From positions 5,567,001-5,631,000 of the forward strand of contig CM040102.1 of NCBI GenBank assembly GCA_022496805.1: a DNA stretch of 64,000 nt, in the 5' to 3' direction. Made by a program: the position numbers and the translations under genes. The notes below the pieces were generated by a model, which made no database searches, had not been told where the DNA came from, and saw only the letters and a list, made by a program, of their open reading frames with translations. How positions within the stretch are numbered: position 1 is the stretch's first letter; each line of letters starts with the position of its first letter. The DNA comes from Pohlia nutans. Lineage: Eukaryota > Streptophyta > Bryopsida > Bryales > Mniaceae. Shown here piece by piece: positions 25,601 to 33,800 of the stretch.

Positions 25601-27894
25601 TCATTTTACCTCAGTTTTCTGATTGCAATACATCATTTTAAAGTTCTATACTACAAGATCAACAGTGTCGATTGTGTCAAGTCAATTTCACACAAACAGA
25701 TGAATTGCAGCAGGGAATCCAATTTCCCTACGCTACAGAAAATACACAGTGGGCGCTTAGGGGTTAATACTGAAACGATACCTAAATGATGGTATACAGC
25801 GAAGATTGTTGTGACAACAATGTTTCCGTAGCCTTCCAAATTTGACATGTGTATTACCCTGATATTACCTATATATCAGGGTAATACACTAGATACCCTA
25901 ACACCTAGTGTATTACCCTGATATTACCTATATAATAATATGAAAAGAGAATCAAGGTAATATCAGGGTAATACACTAGGTGCTATCAGGGTAATACACT
26001 ATGTACCCTAGCACCTAGTGTATTACCCTGATATTACCTATATATTAGACTCAAGGTGGATGGAGATTATGCATACCGAGCTTTGTTATCATGACCAAAT
26101 GCATGTTCCACGAAACCAGCCTCGAGCTGAGCCGCTGCAGCAAGGACTCTAGCCTCGCCGGGGAGCAAAATGTGACCCCACTCTTGAGCTTGCACAACTT
26201 CAGTAGTTCCAAAACTGGACAACACTGTAGTAGAGGTAGCACGAAGAAGCGATTGCAATGAGGGAGACCGCTCCGCTAGACAGCGCTGATGCGTTAGTAA
26301 TGTCCTCAGAGCCCACCAGGAACTAGTCTCAAGTCCAGCAGGCTTTGTCTTCGAATCGACTAATAAATATTTAGCCAAAATGAGATACTGCAAAAGAATC
26401 CAACATCAAAAGTAAGGACCACATCAGTGATCCCAGAACCACTTTATGACATTTAGAACATTATGCGACCTCCCACATGAATGGTATCTACTTTTGCTAC
26501 CCAGTGCATACAATACTCACGATACCTCTGTAACATCCGGCAATACCCTTGATATATTAAGGTGATACCATGATGATATCCACGGATATCACCTCATGAA
26601 GTTGCTACATATTTATATCATGATGAGCATTCTCAAAAAAAAATCATTTTCTTTCTTTGTATGTTTAGCAGCCCCATTTTTTGGTAGAAATCCAGCTAAT
26701 TTTAGCCAGTTTTAAGATCACTGGACCACATGATGAAAAACAACAAAAGCAATGCTGGTAGCAAGCAATCATTTTTTTGCTAATTTTAGCCAAATTGCTA
26801 TACAAAATTTGGGCTGGCTAATTGAAACAAAGGATATGTGAAAGAAAAAAGGGGGAAGATAGCCAGATTTCCTACATGGAGTCAAGATGTGTAGCCTCTT
26901 TAGACCTAGGTATCACCCAGGTATTGCCTAAGTAGCACCTAGTGTATTACCCTGGTATTACCTATATATTAATATGAAAAGAGAATCCTGAATAGCTCTT
27001 CATGGACAAAGTGGCAAAAATGCTAAACTGTCTCCTGACAAAAAACAAAATCACTGGTAGCAATGTGCAGAAACGCACCTCTGGAACGTGCAATTTCCCC
27101 AACAGGTCAGAACCATCTATCATAAGCTGCTGGCGGGCCCATTCATCAGCGTCTTCAACACTATTTGCTGGAATGACTGAACCTTCAACTTGAGGCCTGT
27201 CAAATTATTAAAACAATGTCAAAAATGTCCCTAAGCTACAGAACCATACAACACGCCACGTCGCACTACTAAATGATGTACGAAACTGATAAACCCTAAA
27301 CCCTAAACCCTAAAAACCCTGAGTCCAGAGCTGATGAGCGGATTACCCCGTCAAATTTGCTTGTAAAAAAGCCAAGAGGGATGCAACTCCAGCACCTAAC
27401 AAAAACAAATTCTGCGTTTCCTTATCCTCTTCCGCCGCTTCAATTGCCGCAACCTGTATAAAATGTCCAGATTAAATAACAAGCAACTATCTCTAATCAC
27501 AGGCAAAAAACGACGATGATAGTTTTTCCCAAGCGAAGCGTGGAGTTCACTGATTGACCTGATTGCTGACGAGTGATTTGATCCTCGATTTCTGTGCGCT
27601 AAACCACGCCTTGTTCTCAGATGCGGAACCGCCCTGTGTGAGTGTAGAGGAGGCAGGTCCGAGCAACGCAGCTACTCCCTGAGATGCAAGGGCTTGAAAA
27701 TATTCCCCGGCTTCAATCAGGTCCACTAAAGCTTGCAAACAAACATCCCACTGCAACTCAACTTCAACCCCCTGATTTTGATTTTCGTCCTCAGGAGGTG
27801 AGGATTTCGTGGCCTGTTGTGAGAACAATTCATGAGAAGCTAGGAACGAGCATCGCAGCAATCGCAACTCGTTGGCAAGGTGGAGAATCCCCAT
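19648..27894 (-). CDS. TTC27: TTC27/Emw1-type tetratricopeptide repeat protein, 22 exons, 934 aa
   Basis: Exons with matching phase: 27559-27894, 27347-27453, 27079-27196, 26077-26387, 25218-25299, 24777-25056, 24339-24397, 24117-24206, 23725-23816, 23336-23434, 23155-23232, 22832-22916, 22536-22594, 22147-22216, 21805-21896, 21571-21633, 21352-21418, 21183-21224, 20799-21095, 20486-20605, 20148-20300, 19648-19752. The start is the GCCATGG context at 27894. The TPR superhelix lies at about residues 485-700, with recognisable units such as HPDGWFALGSAAVK, VDTAINAFTRSVQLDPDNGE and WNNLAALNMVRNRSKEAFVA. Plant-specific conserved blocks include VTGALGFRTIYQADAKAQMV and the tail EVWGLKARWHRANGDLLMCT. 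The order and content match the Arabidopsis TTC27-type protein. The molecular role of the family is poorly defined; TPRs imply a protein-protein scaffold. Two introns hold MITEs. The acceptor of exon 7 was chosen by phase. Confidence 0.92.
19856..20095 (+). mobile_element. TTAA-flanked MITE in last intron of TTC27-like gene, 240 bp
   Basis: TTAA-CCTCTAAAGGACCAAGG at the left, GGTTCTTTAGGGG-TTAA at the right. It fills most of the intron 19753-20147. The ends match the 14535-15459 copy (CTAAAGGACC) better than families A or B. Confidence 0.8.
25530..25767 (+). mobile_element. TTAA-flanked MITE, family B, 238 bp, in TTC27 intron
   Basis: TTAA-CCCCTAAGCGTC at the left, GGGCGCTTAGGGG-TTAA at the right, so the terminal inverted repeat extends at least 12 bp. 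It lies in the intron 25300-26076 and is near-identical in layout to 19175-19411. Confidence 0.87.
25851..26046. repeat. Palindromic GTATTACCCTGATATTACC repeat cluster in TTC27 intron
   Basis: Alternating direct and inverted copies of GTGTATTACCCTGATATTAC and its complement, joined by CACCTAG / CTAGGTG links. At least five units are packed in 196 bp, ending 30 bp from the donor of exon 4. A related, longer unit is at 26880-26985 in the next intron, and an inverted relative is in an agmatine deiminase intron at 52325-52430. Confidence 0.8.
26880..26985. repeat. CTAGGTATCACCCAGGTATT dispersed repeat in TTC27 intron
   Basis: Carries CCTAGGTATCACCCAGG, TATTGCCTAAGTAGCACC and TAGTGTATTACCCTGG. 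Flanking sequence (AGCCAGATTTCCTACATG, GTGTAGCCTC) also matches the inverted copy at 52325-52430, so the repeat unit is longer than the palindromic core. Confidence 0.7.
27291..27320. repeat. Interstitial telomere-type repeat in TTC27 intron 2
   Basis: Four near-perfect units of the plant telomere repeat (AAACCCT) in the 150-bp intron between exons 2 and 3. Such blocks near gene starts can act as telo-box elements; here it is intronic. Confidence 0.9.
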
Positions 27895-27931
27895 GGCAAC
27901 AACTGCTGTTGCACCGATCAACGTCGAACTA

Positions 27932-27950
27932 AAACCCTAAACCCTAAACC
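27932..27950 (-). promoter_or_regulatory. Telo-box pair upstream of TTC27 start
   Basis: AAACCCTAAACCCTAAACC (read on plus) sits about 38-57 bp upstream of the TTC27 ATG, in the 5' UTR or core promoter. Telo-boxes are known in promoters of plant translation and ribosome-biogenesis genes; regulatory use here is inferred. Confidence 0.65.
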
Positions 27951-27973
27951 TGAACTGTAAGGCCAGTCTCTAC

Positions 27974-28145
27974 ACACTCTTCCCTCTCTATTTGCACTGC
28001 CTTTGAAAAGAACAGATGAGCAAGCACAGACCTGGATTTTACACTCCTCCCTCTCTATTTGCGCTGCCTTTTAATAGAACAGAGGACCAAACCTGGATAT
28101 TACACTCCTCCCTCTCTATTTGCACTGCCATTGAACAGAACAGTA
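27974..28145. repeat. Three tandem repeats in the TTC27 5' flank
   Basis: ACACTCCTCCCTCTCTATTT units start at 27974, 28041 and 28102 (spacing 67 and 61 bp), each followed by GCACTGCC, an AACAGA block and, in the first two, ACCTGGAT. Pyrimidine-rich on the plus strand. They lie about 80-250 bp upstream of the ATG and could be promoter elements. Nothing recognisable follows from 28146 to 28827. Confidence 0.85.
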
Positions 28146-30433
28146 GCTTTTAAAAAACTAGTGACGGTTTTCCTTCTTTTGTTTAGGACATACGGAATAG
28201 CATAATAGAGCAGTGCAATGGATCATCCTTTTTAAAACTGAATAAAAAAAGAATCTTTTCTTAGATTCACTTTTTTAGATGATGAAGGAATGCCATTTGT
28301 ATTCTATGAATTTCGGGACTATCGTGTTGTAGACACGTAAATTTCGTTTCTAATTGTAACAAGATTGTGATCCCATACTCTAATATGCAACAGAATCATA
28401 ACAAATCAAGAAGTTGTTCCGTGTCCCTCTACGATTTGTGATTATTCTATGAACTTGTCCTGGAAGGACTTGGGTTCAAAACTTTAGGAGCACTTACATT
28501 AGGTTACAGCTTTAAGAAAACCTTGACATTCAACACTTGTATTGGCCAAGAGTTGCAAATTGGATCCAAGGGCTTTACATTAGGGTCTGGGACAAAGAAA
28601 TTACTCCAAGTCTCAAAATGATGTGGCGCCTTAGTAACATAGTTTTGGAAGGAAAGTTTTGGATTCAAGCATTGGACTCAAGGCTCCAAAGGAGAGTACA
28701 GATTTTTTAAATCCAACTCCTCCCATGGTCCAATGTTCACTTCAATAAAATAGTAATTTTTAAAACATTTCTATTGGGCGATTAGAAGTCGAAATGAATT
28801 TTAAAGATTAGACTTACTAGTGAACTGGACCTAAAGGCTTTTTGCTTGGAAGCTCAATCAAAACTCAATCCAACCTTGAAAGCCTTCAAATTGCAACCAA
28901 TAGCATCACACTCGAGCTCATTTCACAAACTCCTATACAAATCATCTACAGTGCAAACTACCTAGGATTGCACCAAACACTTTTTTGAACTCCAAACCCA
29001 ATTTGTAGCAACCATGACTTACTTGTTTATGGATCGTTTGTGTGTTTTGAGATCCTATTTTACTGGAGATCATATCTGTTTAGTAGAACAACAAAACGCC
29101 GTGACATGAGCAAGATGAAAAGCGTAGTACAAAGAACACATGCAACGGGTAGTGCGGGCCAAGGCTAGGCGCACGGACTCCACGTCTATGGCAACCCCAT
29201 TGTCAAGCCACGTCAAGTTCAACATAGTTATTTGGAAAGGAATAATGTCCTCCCAAAACTATGAAATTAGGTCCAAAAAACTTCGTTTAACATTTTAGTA
29301 TTTGTAGATATTTTGAAAAAATGCCCAACATTATTGATTACTATATTTAGGCATACATTAAGAAAACACCTCGCTATCTTTTTGTTGCATGGTCATTCCT
29401 CTTGGTCCAACTATAGTTTACACCTAGTGAAATGCCCGAGAGTCTTCTTTAATCATTTTTTTGAAGTGTACCATGAAAATGTGAATATAGAGTGTGACAA
29501 TGAAAATAATCCCTTTTTCTTAATCACGGCCCTTAGTCCACAGTATAAATTAGCTCCAAACCACGAAGCAAACAATCTCTTAGTTTATCATTGTTCGATT
29601 CTAAAGATTGTGCACGTTGCACTTGAATTCAAGAATAGAGGTTGTCTCCAAGTTGGAATTCAAGTCCTTGGGTTTTCATCTCCCAAGGCTAAAGAACGCA
29701 TCTTTACTTCTTTCCTGCTCCCGAGACGATCAAAGGAACCCACAATGGTCTTGAACACTTGGGTGACGAAATAATTGATTTCCAAGGTGCTATATAATAT
29801 TGGCAAGAATTCTAGTCTTTCTTGAGGCTTGGATGAATAGTTTATGTTCAACCTTCCAAAGCGCTACATAGGAACCAAAAACACTCCCAACCTTAGACAT
29901 CATGCCACTAAACCCTTAAATGCCAAATGGTTGTCAAATGGACAAACCGACAAACTCTTTCAAAACTTTTGAGCCCAAGCAACTCACACGCTGAAAAATA
30001 TCCATTAAGAGCATGAGAAAACATGAATGAAATCTGTACATCGTCCAAAAAATGAACACACAGACAGTTCAAGGTTAATACCCTATGAAGATCTCCTCTA
30101 CAAATTTGATTCAAAAAGAAAAAGAAAACATCTACTTTCCACATTTGATTCAAAAAGAAAAAGAAAAACATCTACTCTACATATCCTTGAACTGGTACAA
30201 CACTCTATGTGCAAGCTGCTGTGACTTAATAATACTTCCGCCACACCAAACTACCGGAATCATTAAGAGAAACCTCAGCTCACCACTGTATAAGGGCAGT
30301 ATAAAGAAGAAATGTGTCATATCTGTACATTTCTCATTTATGTCGTCCCTTTTACAGTGGTGCACTGAGGCTGCTCTAACCAACATCACCCATAACTCAT
30401 AAACTGAACTGAGGGCTCCATCTCTGTGAAACT

Positions 30434-30838
30434 CTACGTGTCGGCTCCGCCTCGGTGATTCCCTTCATTCACAGGTGAGGAAATTCTTGGCTCCTTTAAT
30501 TCTAGCAGAGCCCGTACTACGTCCGCCTCTTTCTCCGCCAATTCCAAGGAAGGAATTTCGGCAGGTTGCATCGACAAGGGCGGAAGGTCTTCCATATCAA
30601 GCATCACAATGTTCTCGGGCACGTTCTCGGGGTCCTGCTCTGTAGGTCGGTAAGATTTTCCGCCGCTCCGTTTGCGTTGGCTTCCCCGACTGGAACCATT
30701 GTTTCTGAGGTTGTGACCATCTGGCGCTGGACAAATGACCACACTCCGTCCACGTTTGGTTCCCCACTGAATGGACCTGTGCCACCAAACCAATTTCCAT
30801 TTATTCTTGCAAAAAATCTCTCTATTCTTCGAGCTCAC
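30434..30838 (-). pseudogene. Unassigned gene-like ORF inside duplication copy 1
   Basis: A 134-residue frame ending in a Leu/Glu-rich segment (MEDLPPLSMQPAEIPSLELA, then ALLELKEPRISSP). The counterpart in copy 2 is conserved over this segment, with indels of codon size, but upstream the two copies stay similar in different frames, which suggests a frameshift or exon boundary. A plausible acceptor (TTTGGTGGCACAG) lies near 30777. No family recognised. Either a decayed captured gene or a repeat-encoded ORF. Confidence 0.45.
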
Positions 30839-31209
30839 ACCAGCTCAAAAAACATGACCCTCGCATGACACCATCGCATGACACCGGTAGATGTAGGCTC
30901 AACAGAAACCCTAGTTAGAATTAAACCAGATTCAACAGTAAAGGAATCAACAGAAACCCTAGTTCTAGATTCGAAAGAACCATATGATACATCTAATTGC
31001 ACTTGTTCTGCTACGGTAAGTAGCCAAATTTTTTCCGAAAGAAAATAGCCATCCATGAATCATTTCATATAACAACAACAGAATGAAACGAGTCTTGTCA
31101 AGAACCGTCTACATTTTATCTGTTTTTAAATTATTTTTTTGTCAAATGGCGTTTATTCTACTGCAAAGAGCGAAAACAATGAACCGTCTACATTTTAAAG
31201 CGTACATAC

Positions 31210-31247
31210 CTAGAGCCTCCGTTCTCGTCATTTTCCCCTTGCGCCAT
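31210..31247 (-). pseudogene. Possible first coding exon in duplication copy 1
   Basis: An ATG at 31247 opens a 12-codon frame (MAQGENDENGGS) ending at a consensus donor (CTCTAG then GTATGT). The same mini-exon with substitutions but no frame break is in copy 2 at 38840-38877 (MAQGGNGENGGS). It may be the start of the gene whose later part is at 30434-30838, but I could not join the frames. Confidence 0.4.
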
Positions 31248-31440
31248 TGTAACTTTCTTCTTCTTTTTGGATGCAGATGCATCTTTCGCCATCTTAACTT
31301 TTCTTCTCTTTTTGAATGCAAACGGAACCTTCGCTATCGTAACATTCACAAATCCTTCCCTCCTATTCCTGACCACACACTCACACAAGGTATTGATCTC
31401 TTGTTTCTCAAACCATTCGTCACTCCACCCAACGATTACC

Positions 31441-31579
31441 AAGCTCTTATTCTATACTATAAGACCAATTATGTGAATCGTGTCAAACTGAAGTCATTTT
31501 CACACAAACAAATGAGTTGGAGTAGGGGGTCCAACTTTCCTACACTACAGAAAATACACAGTGGACGCTTAGGGGTTAA
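31441..31579 (+). mobile_element. Right-hand fragment of family B TTAA-type MITE
   Basis: Matches the right 140 bp of 25530-25767 (GTGTCAAACTGAAGTCATTT, CTACACTACAGAAAATACAC) and ends GGACGCTTAGGGG-TTAA. It abuts the S1 exon fragment at 31599. A left-hand piece of the same MITE family is found separately near 34226-34257. Confidence 0.75.
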
Positions 31580-31598
31580 TACTGAGGTTTTTGCATAC

Positions 31599-31879
31599 CT
31601 TCAACTTGTCGCCGGGTGATGAACAGTCTCCACAGTGGTGAGGCGGTTGTGCCTAATGTGGCTGATAAGCAAGAGCCCGCTCCCTCCTCCAATATCGATG
31701 AAAGCTCCGTATGGCTTCACGGTTTGCACCGTTCCCTCCACAACTATACCAATTCTGAACACAAACTGATTCACTTCCAGGGCTTTCTTGTTGCTGAGCA
31801 CCAGCCGAGTGCGCCCCTCGTCTACGTCCAGATACTTCAATGGAATCTCTTTGTTCACAAGCTCCTCAGATTTTTGTCT
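31599..31879 (-). pseudogene. Exon fragment of plastid ribosomal protein S1, frameshifted
   Basis: An isolated exon with acceptor (TCTCTTCAG) and donor (AAG then GTATGC). It encodes part of two S1 repeats: LKYLDVDEGRTRLVLSNKKA, then VVEGTVQTVKPYGAFIDIGG and the LLISHI stretch, as in plastid 30S S1 (RPS1), an RNA-binding translation factor. One base is missing in the segment that should read ETV-x-HPGDKLKV: the sequence goes into HHPATS and a stop, while the alternative frame restores the expected residues. The exon is 281 nt where 282 (94 codons) would keep phase. No neighbouring S1 exons were found, so this is a fragment, not a gene. Confidence 0.88.
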
Positions 31880-32323
31880 CTGAAGAGACAAAAATAAAAA
31901 CTGGATTAATAACTGTGCAAGACTCCAATGGCATAAAGTGAAATAGGGATTCTAGTATCTTCAAAATAGGAAACAAGCTTTCAATATAATTAGGTCATTT
32001 CAGGCACTTTTAAACATCATAACAAGAATCTCCTTTATTTATCATCCCCGGCTCACTGCTTGATTTAGAATACATGACCGTTGTGTCACTAATACCGTAG
32101 GTTAACCCTACACTTGAGATGAACACCGCAGCAGTTCATGGCTTGCACATCCACACTCAACTCAATATTGCATGGTGTTGTGTATGATGTCAAGTTCGAT
32201 ATCAGTCATGTATTCATCAAAGAACATCTATAGAATTGAAGGACCCTTGTTTGAATGAGGTAATCATTTAACAGCGAAACGCTCCGATTGTGTGATTTCA
32301 ATACAAGATAGTAGAATCCAATT
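31880..32323. other. Spacer between S1 fragment and MITE
   Basis: No coding sequence or terminal repeats recognised. Confidence 0.4.
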
Positions 32324-32565
32324 TTAACCCTTAAACGACATATGCTTTCTTGATACCACACCCAAAATCTCTCTCAAATTTCATTATAAGCATGATTCTA
32401 TTTTTAATTTACTTTGGCTCTATTCTAAAGAAGTATAGATCTGTCTAAGGTGCTCGGTTTGGCACTTTAAAAACCCCATTTGATGCAATGGAGTAGAAGT
32501 TATGAGCAAGATTCTCCCAAAATATAACCAAGCCCATGGGGCTTGCATTGTCGTTTAAGGGTTAA
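32324..32565 (+). mobile_element. TTAA-flanked MITE variant, 242 bp
   Basis: TTAA-CCCTTAAACGACA at the left, TGTCGTTTAAGGG-TTAA at the right: a perfect 13-bp terminal inverted repeat inside a TTAA duplication. The end is CCCTTAAA rather than CCCCTAAA, so it is a sub-family. Confidence 0.87.
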
Positions 32566-32636
32566 GAGTGTTCTGCTTTCAACATCTTAAAATTTTGAAC
32601 GATGAGTACATAGGTAACCTCAGCATATATGAACAT

Positions 32637-32879
32637 TGTTGGAATCGGAAAAGGGTTTTAATGCAATTTAGCATGAATCAGTTGATGAAGAACATGAATC
32701 AGTTGAATGAATCAGCATGAATCAGTACATGAATCAGTTGAACTGATTCATGCTAGCAATTTATGAATTTAGCTGATTCATATAGTGATTCATGTACTGA
32801 TTCATGAACTGATGCATGCTGATTCATCAACTGATTCATCTTGTTGGAATCGGAAAAGGGTTTTAATGCAATTTAGCAT
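32637..32879. repeat. 38-bp direct repeats bracketing a TGAATCAG palindrome cluster
   Basis: A perfect 38-bp direct repeat (TGTTGGAATCGGAAAAGGG plus TTTTAATGCAATTTAGCAT) occurs at 32637-32674 and 32842-32879. The 167 bp between consists of TGAATCAG words and their complements, folding into a near-complete hairpin (outer arms ATGAATCAGTTGATGAA / CATCAACTGATTCAT). Confidence 0.88.
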
Positions 32880-33016
32880 TCATTTTTTGAGCTAAGTTTT
32901 GGATATTTCAACCTTGTGCTATTAATCATGAAAGTTCGATCATAAATGAACAACCCCACAGGCAACACGAGAGTCTTGACACAAGCACGTCTACCGATTG
33001 AAAAAAAACTACCCAC

Positions 33017-33232
33017 CTGAGTTCCCCAATCACCAACGTGGTTTCGCCGCAAAACATCCACACCACAGTACTCCAACATCCGACACAGGCTGTCACCGAT
33101 GATTGTGGACCTCAAGTGACCCACATACATCTCCTTAGCGATGTTTGGAGATGAGAAATCTACCACCACCCGCTTGTATGACAACACAGGAGCCCACGCG
33201 CCAACTCCTTGCAACAAAAGCTGATGAAGTTT
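33017..33232 (-). pseudogene. Exon fragment of cytosolic/organellar arginyl-tRNA synthetase with altered HIGH motif
   Basis: A 72-codon open exon with acceptor (GTTGTTCAG) and donor (CAG then GTGGGT). It encodes the start of the class I catalytic domain: [15 protein letters not shown], then [20 protein letters not shown] and [14 protein letters not shown]. In arginyl-tRNA synthetases the HIGH signature here reads HVGH; this copy has YVGH, losing the first histidine, which is expected to cripple ATP binding/adenylation. No flanking synthetase exons lie within several kb. It is best read as a captured exon or gene relic. Confidence 0.88.
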
Positions 33233-33669
33233 CTGAACAACACAACACTCAAAATGAGTGCTCACGCAAACAAGCACAAATCGATCCTTACAATTTGTCA
33301 CTGGGAACCTTGTCCAATTCACTGGGAAGTAAAATTACTGCCAAACTGTTGTTTATAGCAAGTTTTGCAAGTAGTTGTTCAATTTAGCAAGTGATTACCA
33401 AGAATTTACTATCATTCTTGTACCCATTACTGTCAAGGTAATATGGTCAGGGGCCTGATCGACTGTGTTGATATTCAATATCGTTCAAGGAACTTGTTTG
33501 TGAGCCCTTTCCAGAAGGACCGAAAACCAGCAGCGAATTAGTTCAACCAATCAAGACAATAGGTCTTGAACGACTAAAAAACATACACAAAGCCTGCAAT
33601 TGAATGACAAGCTTACATAGATGGAGACGTCAAGATTGGAACAGAATGCTAATAAATGTGATAACTCAC
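33233..33669. other. Spacer between gene fragments
   Basis: No coding sequence or element recognised. Confidence 0.35.
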
Positions 33670-33800
33670 CCGCCACTCCAGCCCGCAAAGATTACCGTGC
33701 CTTCGTCAGATGCCAATATTGGAGATCCTTGATCTGCTGCTACATCAACGCCCTTCACCAGTGCCAAAAAGCCCACCCCAGTCAAGGAACAGCTCCAGAT
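33670..33800 (-). pseudogene. Exon fragment of an M23 (DipM/LytM-like) peptidase
   Basis: Encodes LVKGVDVAADQGSPILASDE followed by GTVIFAGWSGG, the start of the M23 metallopeptidase fold (the motif GVD-x-AA-x-x-G-x-P-I, then G-x-V-x-FAGW), ending at a donor (GGCGG then GTGAGT). M23 enzymes cleave peptidoglycan cross-links; the plastid DipM protein acts at chloroplast division in glaucophytes and mosses. The right (5') boundary is unclear. Only part of the domain is present, and no other exon of this gene was found. Confidence 0.7.

Larger units (their letters stand above)
28828..31355. repeat. Segmental duplication, copy 1 (about 2.5 kb)
   Basis: Co-linear with 35955-38990: shared landmarks are GACCTAAAGGCTTT at the left edge, the AGTGCGGGCCAAGGCTAGGC block, the minus-strand ORF region at 30434-30838, and TCGCTATCGTAACAT at the right edge. 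This copy carries a tandem doubling of a TTGATTCAAAAAGAAAAAGA unit at about 30105-30178 that is single in copy 2. It has no flanking terminal repeats that I could see. A 153-residue frame at 29313-29774 is not recognised and is broken in copy 2. Confidence 0.88.

Noticed and set aside
25851..26046. A CRISPR-like array or homing endonuclease site (AGGGTAAT words)
   Set aside because: Units alternate in orientation, have no unique spacers, and only part of an endonuclease-type site is matched. This is a plant intron.
27291..27320. A chromosome end or true telomere
   Set aside because: Only four units, lying in an intron of a complete gene.
27895..27921. A start for the TTC27-like protein nine codons further upstream
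   Set aside because: That codon is TTG. The first ATG, in the context GCCATGG, is at 27894.
28460..28490. A tRNA T-loop-like GGGTTCAAAA
   Set aside because: No acceptor or anticodon stem can be formed around it.
29313..29774. A 153-codon frame in duplication copy 1
   Set aside because: The equivalent region of copy 2 is interrupted by indels and stops, and nothing in the translation is recognisable.
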